From positions 62,001 through 126,000 of the forward strand of contig JAAVTG010000670.1 in assembly GCA_011947345.1 (NCBI GenBank): a stretch of 64,000 nt of DNA, written 5' to 3'. The notes under the pieces are model-generated. The model had not been told where the DNA came from, did no database searches, and saw only the letters and a list, made by a program, of their open reading frames with translations. This DNA comes from Phytophthora quininea (Eukaryota > Oomycota > Peronosporomycetes > Peronosporales > Peronosporaceae). Below, in pieces: positions 42,549-52,763 of the stretch. The translations under genes and the position numbers were made by a program. Within the stretch, counting starts at the first letter, position 1, and each line of letters begins with the position of its first letter.

Positions 42549-43514
42549 CTACTTCAGCTCATAGTAGCTGCGCTGGGTTGGCGTCATGCCAGCCAAGTTT
42601 CGGGCCATGATCTGCTTGTTCGTAGCCTCCTTCAGCAAGCGGTTCTTTGTCTCTGTTTCCTTGGCTAGCTTTTCCATCAAGACGATGAAACCTTTTTCCA
42701 TACCGAGCGCGGTTTTGGCAGCTTTTCTCCCAACAGGACGATCGACGGCATGTTCGTCTTCGCCAGATTCTGGGCTAGCTTTCTCGTCAGCACTGGGATA
42801 TCTACTTGAGCGCTTGCGCGTTTTCTTCGCGGCAACAGATTGGCACCATTTAGGAGAGTTGCGAAGAAGTGACCGAACAGCTTGGCTTTTAAAATTGGCA
42901 CCGCTTTGTTCTAAATAGAGAACATGAGCGTCGGCAATCTTATCCTCCATTGTCTTCCCGCTGTCGTTGCGCGCGGAAATTGCAGCGTAGCACCCGGCAA
43001 ACTTGTTGCACGCTGCTTGCAACGCTCTCCATCTTGTCTGCAGGCTGGAAGCCTCTCGCATGGAAGCCGTCGGCTTGTCAAAACCTGAAAGCTCCATGCG
43101 CTCAATAAACTCTGTATGAACTTTATCCCAAAAGACGGCTCGCTTATGCTCGTCCCCAACGACGAGATCCTGGGAAATCTCGAGCCACGCCGCAGCTAAA
43201 TTGGAGTCCTCCACAGCAGCAAGATGTTTCCCTTTTTCTTCGTAGTCGTCGTGGATCCCAAAGTCTCATCTCGTAAGGAGACTTCCGTACGAGTGGTGGC
43301 TGCATCCTCCTCACTTGCTCGAGACGCCAGTCCGCGCTGAGATGTGCCTTCCTCGGTGCTTGCATAAAATTCGGCACGCACAGAAGCGAAGTTTGTGGGA
43401 TCTACAGCGCTTGCCAGAGCCGGCGGGCTGGCCGACGGCGCCAAGTCAGCTTGAGCAAGTGGAATTGAAGGCGGAGGCGGCGGGGAGAACGGCGTTGGCT
43501 GCGTCGAGAACATT
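42549..43514 (-). pseudogene. PIF/Harbinger SANT/Myb-like accessory protein
   Basis: A Pro-rich N-terminus from 43,514 loses one base in an A/G-run near 43,232. Then VEDSNLAAAWLEISQD, AVFWDKVHTEFIE and LQTRWRALQAACNKFAGCY form the trihelix/SANT-like DNA-binding domain. A Lys-rich linker and C-terminal coiled helix (EKLAKETETKNRLLKEA) end at 42,549. In this superfamily the protein partners the transposase for nuclear entry and end binding. Confidence 0.8.
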
Positions 43515-44024
43515 GAGGGGAGGCAAAATTGCTGGCTGGGCTTTTCTCCTCGTTTTACGCAAAAACCCTCCTCGTGGCCAAGCGTGCTGAAAACTCTCGT
43601 CAGCCTAAAATTTTGATCTGTAAATATAGTTTAGCACACACCAGTGGAGCTTCGTGTGCATAAATGCAAAGCAACATTTTAGCAGAAAACGGCCAAAGTT
43701 TAGCTTTACTCACAACCGCTGGAGATGCTCTAACATATTGCTTTAGATTAGCATTGGTAGTTGCAAGTTGGCAGTGGAAGTTGGAGGGCTGAAGATGGAG
43801 GTTAGTTATTGCTGTGATACACGTGCACGACGGCGGCGACACCATTTACGAACTCCCCATGCCATCAACATCTCTGCAAAGAAGTACGTCCGGCTCACAA
43901 TCGGCCAGATGCTAATGTATAAACAAAATCTCATTACATTGCCGTCATATCGAAAACGCCAAAACTTTGTAGATTCGCAGTCTTTATGGGTCCCGCCTTT
44001 CCAGATCTGCCGGGGAAATCTGTA

Positions 44025-45354
44025 CGCCTGTACGTTTTAGATTAAACTACTTAGTAATTTGTGTGAAAAGCTAATTCATCCCGCCGGAGCATAGCGGTCC
44101 ACACAGCTGCATCCAACCATAAACCACCGCCGCGTAGCAGCGGCGCTCGGCAAGTGATGAGTGATGAACACACAGCGTCGTCGAAAAGAGGACGTCACAT
44201 TTTCGTACGTGCTGGGACGACTGGAATGAATACGTTATGTAATACCGTATTACATATTCCTTCCAGTATTACTGACTCTCGTACGCAATCCTTTTGATGA
44301 TTGTAAACGCTTCGAAGCAAAGCTTTGCTGTTCAGTGTACAGGAACGACTCATCTGAGGAATACTTGGACAGCACCAATGCGCCGATTCCCCATCGACCT
44401 TTTCGTAGTGGATAGACCAGCGTGGGGCGTAGAAGTGATGATTGGGACGCCAGGTTTCAAAACTTGGAGTAGGGGCTCAATACGCGATTACTGGAAACAC
44501 CATATCGCATCTACTCCGCGACAAGTGACGTATTTGGTTGCTAGGTTGCTGGGAAAGACATCTACTCTTCTAGCGTTCTACTTGGCGTTAGATGTTCAGA
44601 ATTCAATTGACTTGGCGGCTTCTGCTTTTCCCCACAGCGCAAGACCTGCGAACAAGTTGGTTATTTGTATTCCTCAGAGGTAGATCTGAAGCTATGAGAT
44701 AAAGCTGCTTAGACAAGAAAATTGTTAATCGTAGCCGTCGCCAGTGTAGACTGTTTGGGTAAGTTGCAGACCGTCTGCCATGAAGATTGCGATCAAACGT
44801 GGTCCTAGCTCAGGTTTTGGGACCTGTATTTTAGATTGAAGCATTTTCTCGGGCAACACGCGGCGTTAGTTCGGTGCGAGAGGCACTGGATCGGGAAGAC
44901 CAGCCTGTCGTTCCACCACACTGACAATGGCAATTGGAGATTATCTTCAGCTAGTGGGGATGGCATTTGAACTCAAATGCCAAGGTTCTTCTTTACTGCA
45001 TTTTTTCAGTCGCATTCGATGTATTCATGATCAAATCTCACGACAACGTCGAAACGAATGACCTCAGAGCTACAATAGGAAAGGAAAACACCTCGTATTG
45101 GCATCACGTGCAACACGAAGCAATCGTGTCCTACGACTCATCGATGCTGAGCAAGATTTCGATGTGGGAACGCACCGGCTTTGAAGCGCCGATTTCCTGC
45201 TGGGATCGCAAAATGAGATCGGCGGGTGCGCGATTGTCAGTGTTGGTGATGAGGATGACTCTACCCATGACACTGCCGATCCGTCTCAGTCGCCGTTTTG
45301 CTCCACAAGAACCACAGCTCGCTGGTCGACAAGACGACAAGAAGCACTGTCGTG
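44025..45354. other. No confident gene; one unrecognised 129-codon frame
   Basis: A plus-strand frame at 44294-44683 (RRFPIDLFVVDRPAWGVE..., then LVARLLGKTSTLLAF) has protein-like composition but matches no family I know. A hairpin with 9-bp arms (ATGTAATAC/GTATTACAT) lies at 44,237-44,255. Otherwise nothing. Confidence 0.3.
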
Positions 45355-46079
45355 ATGAAATTTATCGCGCTCGTCTTCATGGCAGTGATGTATTTCGCTT
45401 CTGCTAGTGCTGAGTGGGTCGAAACGTGGATCGATCACGACGCTGTGGTCCCTTGGAACGAAGAAGTCCCCGACTCGATCTCAGAAAAGGCTGCGGTCAA
45501 GTTCAAGCCCCGACTTCATATCGCTAGCGGTTGTGACGCGTATCCCGTTGTCAACAGCCTCGGCCAGACCGGTGGCGGATTAAAACCCACTGGCGGACCG
45601 AGGAGTGGCTGCGACGGTAATCCAACCGGCTCGCAGGTATACGGTCGTTCGACATGGCACAATGGGCGCTGGGCCATCATGTACTCGTGGTACTTCCCCA
45701 AGGACTCGCCATCTCCATGGTTGGGCCATCGCCACGACTGGGAGCACGCTATTGTCTGGATCGACAACCCCGACATCGACAATCCGACCATCCTGGGAGC
45801 TGCCGCGTCATCCCACAGCGGGTACAGGAAGTATGCCCCGGTACCGAGCGACTACATCGAGGGCGACGCTATCAAAGTGGAATACTTTTGCACTTGGCCG
45901 TTGGACCACGAAACGCAGCTCACAGAGACGAGCGGGGGTTCCAAGGGCTCATCATGTGGTCTCAAATAACGGACGAAGCGCGGCAAGCGCTGAACTCCGT
46001 GTCGTTCGGCAAAGCCGATACCCCCTTCAACGACGGGAACTTCATCCGCAAGCTCGACAAAGCGTGGCCGTTTGGCTGA
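45355..46079 (+). pseudogene. NLP (NPP1-type necrosis-inducing family) gene, frameshifted
   Basis: The start at 45355 gives a signal peptide (about 1-19). The mature part has two conserved Cys (60 and 86), as in type-1 NLPs, and the family heptapeptide GHRHDWE at 124-130, the divalent-cation-binding centre. The frame is intact for about 193 codons, then one base appears to be missing in a G-run at 45,934-45,938. As read it stops at 45,969, while the last ~45 family residues lie in another frame to 46,079. Family members damage dicot plasma membranes from the apoplast. This copy is either dead or mis-sequenced. It sits between a Harbinger/MITE stack and a bZIP pseudogene. Confidence 0.85.
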
Positions 46080-46187
46080 ATGGGTTTATCGCAGGTAAAA
46101 CGACAACTTGACTGTCCCTGTTCGTAGTTTGTTGAGTTTTGCGGCCCCCAGGAAGGGCAATCCCGTTTTTATAGTTCAATGAAGTTG

Positions 46188-47270
46188 TGCATCGACGCGT
46201 CTACCTTCTGTAGTGATCCGAATACCTTTGCAACATCTCTCCTATTGCCCAAAATTTGCAGCATCGCTCCCACCAGATCGACCTATGACACGAACATCGT
46301 TATGCGTTTGCATGTATCGTCCCAGTGAAACTGCGTGCGGATATTGACCAACAACCCAGCAGCTTAGCAGTAAGTGGCGACCATTTGCCAGGCTCACCAT
46401 TCGTGAGATGCGTGACGGATCGTGTTGTCAGTGACCGTGTGCTTTCTTTTCTTTTCGAAGTGAGGTGCATTGATGTCACTTAAGTCTATGCCTTACGACG
46501 CGTGACCGTGTGCTTTGCTTCAGTAACAGCGACGACCGAGTTTTCTGCACCGTCCTCCAGTGTTGTCGGCGACACGGTGATGGTCCATTACCGACTTATT
46601 TTACCATGAACTCGCGGTTAGTAGTTTCGCTGCCCTTGGGAGAAACCCCTTGGGAGGGTGGTTTGTTAGCAGTTAGTTCGGAATTTGCCATGGAATAGAG
46701 ATTCCATTCCTTCTCACCTCGGTCCATGCAGTTCCTCGAGTCAGGAGTAGCAACATCCAGTCTCACCATGGCGTATTCCCAGTCTTGAGCGCTTAATGTT
46801 GCCAATTTCCATGCCTCGACCATTGCTTCCACGCCGCAGGCTGGTCCTGCAACTACGTCTAATGCCATTGTTGCTCGTAGAAACTCGAATCGTTCGTTCA
46901 ATTTGCCTGCCATCGGAACTGTGCAGCCATGCCGAAAGAGGCGATAGTACTCGGCGGCTGCGATTTTTGGAATCCCTGTAAGGATCCGATCGCGGTGAGC
47001 TTCGAGCTTTGCGATATCTTCTTGAATGTATTTTTCGTGGTCGTGCGGTCTTTACTGCGAAGTTTGCTGCGATATGGAGCCGTGTACTCTCTACGCTTTT
47101 TGCGCTTGTAGGACTGGGACGAAGCAGCCATCGCTCTCCAGAATGCCTCACTGCCTGGAAACGAAGTCGACGAGGCGTCTCTAACTGGATCGTCCTTAGT
47201 CGATAATTGGAGTGAATTTTGCTCTTTGTTCCGCCTCGTTTACTAATTGAATCGTGATCGACGCGGTCCA
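46188..47270 (-). pseudogene. bZIP-like gene, copy H, with insertions
   Basis: Basic region relic KRKKRREYTAPYRSKLRSKD (about 47,090), C-domain FLRATMALDVVAGPACGVEAM and YAMVRLD. It is then interrupted by a 195-bp solo LTR and a ~45-bp insertion flanked by a repeated GCACACGGTCAC (about 46,435-46,510). It resumes with WSPLTAKLLG and a tail. Several frameshifts. It starts directly against a LINE 3' tail. Confidence 0.65.
46561..46755 (-). repeat. 195-bp solo LTR, copy 2
   Basis: TGTTG...CAACA ends with a perfect 5-bp target duplication TCCAG (46,556-46,560 and 46,756-46,760), inserted in bZIP copy H. Related to 36,889-37,064. Confidence 0.8.
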
Positions 47271-47289
47271 CTCACACTAGGCAAGGAGG

Positions 47290-48905
47290 AAAATGAATTG
47301 ATTAACTGTTTAGCGGATTTCTCGTCTCAAGGTGAATAAGCTATCTATCCGTGAGATTTCAATTGTCGTTGCTTTTTCTTCGGGGGCGTGCCGAGAACGG
47401 CACAAATGAAAGTTGGTATTACAGCGCCCCCGCTGCCAGGGTGTGGCGTGGCGGGTTAGACGCGAGAGAGAAAATCTGAAACTAACGAGCAGGAACTACC
47501 TACGGCTTCGTGCGTTGGTTTCATCTTGCGCTGCCTTCCTTGAAAAGCTATTTTCGCGCTCTTGCTCGAAAATTCCCAGTTACGTTCGTGTCGTCCACAT
47601 GTGGTGCATCGGTTCCGGGAGATTGTTTTCTGGCGGATCAAAACCAAGTTGTTGCAGCACGCGGACCACAGTAGCGCGGTTGCAATGAAGCTCATGTGCG
47701 TGTTGGCAGGGATCGAAAAAACATTGGCATTGTTACATTGTAAAATTGTTCTCCACAATATTGATTGTGGCGACCTCGACCAATATTGCCAGGATCGTGA
47801 AGGCAGCTAGCAACTTCTACTGGTAGCTAATCGTACTCTTCAGCCTCAACTTCGCTATTTTCTCATGCTACCCTCTCTGCCTACTTAATCCTCAAGGAGA
47901 GGAATGACTCGAGCGTCTCCGCACTCATTCGCTTCCGTATATATTATCCTCCAAGCATGCACTTCACTGCCGAGAACAGTCATTCCACCTTGACGGAGGT
48001 AGCAGGAAGCCAAGACAAATCGATGTATTTCGAGCGGTCTTCCTCTCTGGACTTGGATCTCTCTTCGATAGCTGCTCTGACTTCCCCAGGTGATCTGCGG
48101 CGTCTGATGGTAGGTACGACTTCTGCCTCGTTTCGCTGTACACCACTCGGACTTGCAGGCCTTGGTGAACGAACACTAGAGGCTTTGGTGCGCTTCTTCT
48201 TTGAAGTGCCTGGGCGGGTCGATTTAAATTTTCTGTGTTTGCGCTTAGTGCTGGGCTCTGTGGAGACACAAGCGCTACCAGAATCAATCGATTCCTCTCC
48301 TGTGGAGCGCAAAAGCCGATGGATAATGCTGATTTCTTCTGGAGACTTGAGGAGCAAACGCCGAGCTGATCGCCATCGTTGGTGGAACAGGCTTGAGCGG
48401 AGTGACTCGAGACGAGACTGCCTACGATAGTAGCGTGGTTAGCGGAGGGGTTCGATGAGGGGCTGTCGTGGAGGTTGAACAACGGCAGTGTGGATTCAAA
48501 AGTGTGAGCTGGAGCGCGCCGTGGTCTAGCAAAAACCTCGCTCGTGCTCTCACACTTCCTCGTGCCTCGAGACCGCAGACGTGGTTATTTATGCCTCTGC
48601 CAACTCGTCGAACAAGACCGCACAGACACTTCGACGAGAAGATACACAATTAGATCGATGCATTGCAATTGTTTTCCCAAGAAATTGACATTGTTCCAAT
48701 ATTGATTGTGTCGAGCGTCTCGGCAACAATCCATATACAATGGATATTGTCCGATGCCTGCCGTGTTGGTAGAGGAACTGGTAGTGCATCTTGAACGAGT
48801 TCAACAGATTGAGAATATTTGGCACTTCAGTTGTTGTTTCCCGGGAATGAATGTCGTTCCTGAGCCGCCATGTTGCGTGAAACACTATCGCTGTGTAGAT
48901 CCTTC
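47290..48905 (-). mobile_element. LINE 3' fragment, copy 1, split by hAT
   Basis: The minus strand matches 58,940-59,305. The coding tail FHATWRLRNDIHS, ILNLLNSFKMHYQFLYQH and the LINE 3' UTR are separated by the hAT element at 47,707-48,761. Its 5' truncation near 48,905 is typical of target-primed reverse transcription. Confidence 0.6.
47707..48761 (-). mobile_element. Non-autonomous hAT derivative (1,055 bp), copy 2
   Basis: Ends CAGGGATCG and CGATGCCTGC. Perfect 8-bp target duplication CGTGTTGG at 47,699-47,706 and 48,762-48,769. The uninterrupted target is visible in the LINE copy at about 59,090. Relative to 8,792-11,014 it lacks an internal ~1.17 kb (9,548 to about 10,705). Confidence 0.85.
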
Positions 48906-48966
48906 ATAAAAGTGTTAGTTATTTGTGCTCACTTCTCCAGTTCCCACACTAGGCACGAGATTGCTA

Positions 48967-49038
48967 CCGAATATTTTCGATGATGCTGTCACTCAGCCAG
49001 GGTCCGTTGGGAGGTCGTAGAATGTTGCTGTCGACCAT
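48967..49038 (-). pseudogene. bZIP-like N-terminal fragment
   Basis: ATG 49038, then ILRPPNGPWLSDSIIENIR and a stop: the conserved family N-terminus, cut off abruptly. Confidence 0.5.
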
Positions 49039-49329
49039 GGTGGGATGGTGGAGATGTTGACGGGTAGCTTTTGAAAATGGCGACACCGTAGAGCTATGAA
49101 AATGTGCCGATGTCGATCATCCTTCACTTTTCGTGGATGAACGAAAAAAACACATGGTGAGCATTACTTTTTATTTTTCTTTGATAAACCGCCGACGAGA
49201 TTTTGTGGTTGCGCCGGACAAGACGAGCAACGTGGTTTGAGTGATCCATGTGCCAATTTCCGTTAAAAATTATCATTTGGCTGGAAGCTTGCAAAATACT
49301 CCGACATGTTGGATGAATACAGACGATAG

Positions 49330-49870
49330 CAGTGTGGGCAGCATTACATGCTTAACACCCAGAGGCGGCCATTTATCTGGTCCTTCTCCGTTCAGGATCT
49401 GCAAATGCGTGGTGTGAGCTTAGGGACCGCGACAGCGACGATCACAACCTGATACTCCACGTTTCTCGAACAGGAAGCCGTAAACTCCAATTTTGGTCAT
49501 CGCATCAACGTCGCATACGGTTCCGTCAATCACATCTGGCGCCATTGCTGAAAAAATTGTACAGACAAGCCGGGAAGAAGCCGTGTCGAAAGAGGTGCTA
49601 GTATTCTGCTACAACATTCCAAAGCGAGATTTCCGGTATACTTGACACTAGTCGTTAGCTCCGCTCTTCCCTGTCTGCGTCTGGCTTCCGACGTTTCTTC
49701 CAACTACGTCGTGTACTCCCTTCGAGCACTATCGTGATGTTTGCTCGAACCTCCGAACTTGCTGTCGAGTACTGTAAATTTCAAGGACGCTGTCCGAGAC
49801 GTAGTCATTTCGTAGCCACAGGCCGTTGGGAGGACAAAGAGGACCGTAATGCAAGCCCATTCACCATGAC
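49330..49870 (-). pseudogene. bZIP-like gene, copy J, heavily decayed
   Basis: In order on the minus strand: CPPNGLWLRND, a remnant of the basic region ARREYTT, IPEISLWNVVAEY, an AxMAPDVIDGTVCDVDAM-type block and a degraded tail. Stops in every frame. Confidence 0.5.
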
Positions 49871-50094
49871 CAGCTCCTTCCTGTTAGAGCGGGTTTGTCT
49901 TCCAACTTGTCGCTTGGGCGATTACTTTCAGCGAGGCGAATGCGAACCGGTTTGTCTAAAAACATGTGTATTGAATAAAAGTTGCTAGTTCAGTTGGGCG
50001 TTGGAGCGTGTTGATTATGGGATGAGGAGGGATTCTCAGCGACAACACGATGGCGACGATCGATCCGGGTCGGCGGCGGCTCTTGTGGAAGAAA

Positions 50095-50761
50095 TCACGG
50101 TTGTTGGGCGGCCTTCCTGTGCTTCATCACGAGTTGTTGAGCGGCCTTCCTGTGCTTCATCGCGAGCTCCACCATGTAAACCATATCCTCTCGTCCCCCT
50201 TGTTCTTTTAACTGAGCGATGGCCCCTTCGAAAGTAAACTGCGCAACGGATTGTCCCGATATTCACACAACACTGTCAGTTTTCCAGCGTATCGCCATTA
50301 ACAAGTCAAACACTTACAAATCGTCGGTGGCGCTTATTTTCGGGGTAATCTTTGAGCGCTTTTTCGGCTTTGACGTTGAAGCCGTAGTAGCGGTATGGTT
50401 TATTCTTCCTGTTGTTGAAGTCGTGATTGCCGATATGCTCCATTGTGTCGCTTTCGATCTGCAGACGCACATGCTTAGTGACTAGCTCTATTTGCAGTAA
50501 AAAGAAACAACACCAACTTACTCCAGCTTCCTCCCAGATTTCGCGTTTAGCACTCTCCCCGACGGTTGCTTCATCCAGCTCCCAGCCACCTTTGGGTAGG
50601 ATCCATTCGCCTTCGGTCCCCGTGCTCGAAATGAGCAAAACGTCATCACCGTCCCCAGGAATAAATGGGTGAGTACCTTGTTCACGATAGATGATACTGC
50701 AAGAAAGCTCTCGTCGACCATTATCGTAGCGCTGCGTCTCTCGGCCCACACGAGATAGCAT
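50095..50761 (-). CDS. Nudix hydrolase, 2 exons
   Basis: Exon 1 is 50761-50318, the intron (79 nt, GTAAGT...GCAG) is 50317-50239, and exon 2 is 50238-50095, totalling 195 residues. The Nudix box GGWELDEATVGESAKREIWEEAG (about residues 58-80) has every catalytic position (G, E, REIWEE). It hydrolyses nucleoside-diphosphate-linked or diphosphoinositol substrates; PKGGWE before the box resembles diphosphoinositol-polyphosphate phosphohydrolases. There is no signal peptide or RXLR, so it is cytosolic. A 36-nt segment right after the box has GT...AG ends and could be an extra tiny intron; the frame is open either way. Exon 2 ends with an 11-residue tandem repeat (MKHRKAAQQ twice). Confidence 0.85.
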
Positions 50762-50802
50762 CTCGAGGCCGACGATTTCTCCATCCGCGGTCTTGTGGAG
50801 TC

Positions 50803-51126
50803 CTAGCGGATTCGATTTTTGGACTTGGCTGCTACATTGAGATTTTCCAGCTTCTCCAGCTTCTGCAGCTTCTCCAGACTCCCCAAATTCTCCAGCTTCT
50901 CCAGATTCCCCAGATTCTCCAGCTTCTCCAGAGTCCCCAAGTTGAGCGTACCACCTCTCTCTTCATCGACATTAACATCTCCACGAAGGAATCGCTTGAC
51001 TTGGTTACTGGCCAGTTGTTGCGAAATTCGTTCAGTGATGTCGATCTTGTCAGTGTCGATGGTAGCCAAGGTAACTCCACTGCAGATGCAGACAACCAAG
51101 GCTACGAGTGGCAACAGCTGCACCAT
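50803..51126 (-). CDS. RXLR-dEER effector with 9-residue Leu repeats
   Basis: 107 residues. Signal peptide about 1-21 (MVQLLPLVALVVCICSGVTLA), RXLR motif RFLR at 45-48 and DEER at 54-57, the spacing expected of the translocation leader. The C-terminal domain (about 62-95) is four imperfect units of L-E-K-L-x-N/K-L, mostly nine residues (27-nt DNA repeats at about 50,835-50,945), giving an amphipathic Leu/Lys/Glu helix. A basic tail KSKNRIR ends it. No WY-fold signature was seen. By family it is delivered into host plant cells; the target is unknown. It sits next to the Nudix gene, and a truncated paralogue lies at 59,339. Confidence 0.9.
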   Translation of the reverse strand: MVQLLPLVALVVCICSGVTLATIDTDKIDITERISQQLASNQVKRFLRGDVNVDEERGGTLNLGTLEKLENLGNLEKLENLGSLEKLQKLEKLENLNVAAKSKNRIR

Positions 51127-51551
51127 ACCGGAGATTTGGTTTCTTGAGCGCGGATTCCAAAGTGAGAATCGAATGGCTGTGCCGAGTACTGTCCCGGATA
51201 AAACATCGGGCGTGTCCGGTGTTTATGGGATGTTTTCTCGTGGTTGTCAAGTAGATGGGTAGTAACTGTACAAGTACCGGGAAGTTGGATGGGAGACGCA
51301 GTGTCGACAAGCAGCCCTCGATGGGCCTTCATTGTTGATAAGACCCCTTCCGGCAAAAATGTTCGCGATTTTCCTCCTGCCGATCACAGTGTTTACTCAG
51401 GACAGCAAGACCAAGGTTTTCTAGCTCGATCGTGTCACTAAAGCAAATCGGGCAATGTGGCATCGCAACACTGGATCTATTGTTTTTGGCGAGTAGCCAC
51501 AATACATACCGGGCTCACATGATCATCCAGGGTGCACAGAGCTCACCAGCA
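51127..51551. promoter_or_regulatory. Upstream region of RXLR gene, duplicated at 59.5-59.9 kb
   Basis: Sequence upstream of the effector start is recognisably the same as that upstream of the truncated paralogue: shared GTCGACAAGCAGCC..CGATG, TGTTTATGGG and GCAA.ACTGGATCTATTGT blocks. The whole promoter was duplicated with the gene. No individual element is assigned. Confidence 0.45.
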
Positions 51552-51872
51552 TCCTAGATCAGGGATCGGAAAAAAACATTGGCATTGTTACATTGTAAAA
51601 ATTGTTCTCCACAATATTGATTGTGGCGACCTCGACCAATATTGCCAGGATCGTGAAGGCAGCTAGCAACTTCTACTGGTAGCTAATCGTACTCTTCAGC
51701 CTCAACTTCGCTATTTTCTCATGCTACCCTCTCTGCCTACTTAATCCTCAAGGAGAGGAATGACTCGAGCGTCTCCGCACTCATTCGCTTCCGTATATAT
51801 TATCCTCCAAGCATGCACTTCACTGCCGAGAACAGTCATTCCACCTTGACGGAGGTAGCAGGAAGCCAAGAC

Positions 51873-52086
51873 TGTTGTGATATGCACTCGCTACTCGAGA
51901 TGACTTGCTCACAACAACGAAAAACGAAGACTAATTAGATTTTGCTTAGCGGCTTGGCGAAACCTCCTACCTCCTCCCACATTCCTGGTCGCGGATCCTG
52001 CTCGTCTCGCGCCGCCTCTCATACAACGGTCTGATACGAACTCTGGCGTCGCTCCTACTGCCAGAGCACAGACTTGCACTTCAACA
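51873..52086 (-). repeat. Copia 3' LTR (214 bp)
   Basis: TGTTGTGATATG...CTTCAACA; matches the other LTR apart from a 43-bp length difference. A Gly-coding purine-rich tract (GAGGGAGGCG on the minus strand) abuts it and may be the polypurine tract. Confidence 0.9.
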
Positions 52087-52115
52087 CGCCTCCCTCGAAG
52101 CAAAGCTTCGAAACC

Positions 52116-52763
52116 TTAGGCGCCAACGCCCACTAGTGCCAGCAAATAGCACAGGCGCTTCTTATCCAGTGGCTTGGTGAAAGTGTCGGCTGGATTCACA
52201 CTGCCATTCACCTTTTGCAGATCGATCACTCCTTTTTCCACTTGAGCTCGGACAAAATGCCACCGCAACTCGATATGTCTGGTGCGTCGACTGTAGCTAG
52301 GGTTTGTTGCCATCACCAACGCAGCCTGATTATCAATTCCCAGTTGAAGCTTCACTTCCAGTCTCTGTATAATCTCTTGCAAAATGTTGCTTTCAGCCAC
52401 TGCTTCCATCGTAGCTTCACACGACGCTACATACTCCGCTTCTGCCGTCGATAGTGCCACGATCGTTTGACGTCGAGACATCCACGAAATGGCCCCACCT
52501 GCTAGCGTAAAGACGAACCCCGTGGTGCTCTTACGGGTTTCTGGATCATTTGCCCAATCGCTGTCGCAGTAGCCTTTTAGCTCGATGCAGTTCACTCCTT
52601 CTTCAGGACATGTGTAGCAGATACCGTAGTCAAGGCTGCCCGCCAGGTACCGAATCACTCGTTTGAGAGCTCCCACGTGTTTCGCCGACGGTCTTGCTAC
52701 GAACCGACTCAGCTGCCCAACGGCAAACGCCAGATCCGGTCTCGTTCCCGTTGCTAGATACAT
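52116..52763 (-). CDS. Copia RNase H domain (end of pol)
   Basis: Reads YLATGTRPDLAFAVGQLSRF, LKGYCDSDWANDPETRKSTT, LSTAEAEYVA, RHIELRWHFVRAQVEKG and NPADTFTKPLDKKR to a stop at 52116. These are the conserved C-terminal Copia blocks, including the RNase H acidic residues. It is severed from the rest of pol (upstream piece to 53,612) by the solo LTR at 52,764-53,611; across that insertion the peptide sequence is continuous. Confidence 0.88.
   Translation of the reverse strand: MYLATGTRPDLAFAVGQLSRFVARPSAKHVGALKRVIRYLAGSLDYGICYTCPEEGVNCIELKGYCDSDWANDPETRKSTTGFVFTLAGGAISWMSRRQTIVALSTAEAEYVASCEATMEAVAESNILQEIIQRLEVKLQLGIDNQAALVMATNPSYSRRTRHIELRWHFVRAQVEKGVIDLQKVNGSVNPADTFTKPLDKKRLCYLLALVGVGA

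Larger units (their letters stand above)
40982..43730. mobile_element. PIF/Harbinger transposon, complete (2,749 bp)
   Basis: Terminal inverted repeats start GAGCATCTCCA, and a TAA duplication lies on both sides (40,979-40,981 and 43,731-43,733), as expected for the TWA target of PIF/Harbinger. It carries the two typical genes, a DDE transposase and a SANT/Myb-like protein, tail to tail. Confidence 0.85.
40887..44022. mobile_element. MITE (~384 bp) hosting the Harbinger element
   Basis: A perfect 23-bp terminal inverted repeat begins CAGATTTCCCCGG at 40,887 and ends at 44,022. It is flanked by TA at 40,885-40,886 and 44,023-44,024. The TA target and CAG start suggest a Tc1/mariner-pogo-type non-autonomous element. 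Subtracting the nested Harbinger leaves about 384 bp with no coding capacity. Confidence 0.65.

Noticed and set aside
44294..44683. Possible Crinkler-type NTPase fragment (LLGKTSTLLAF)
   Set aside because: No convincing Walker A and no Crinkler leader or domain; kept only as an unrecognised frame.
50095..50761. Nudix gene as an Avr3b-like secreted effector
   Set aside because: No signal peptide or RXLR leader; it looks like an ordinary cytosolic Nudix enzyme.
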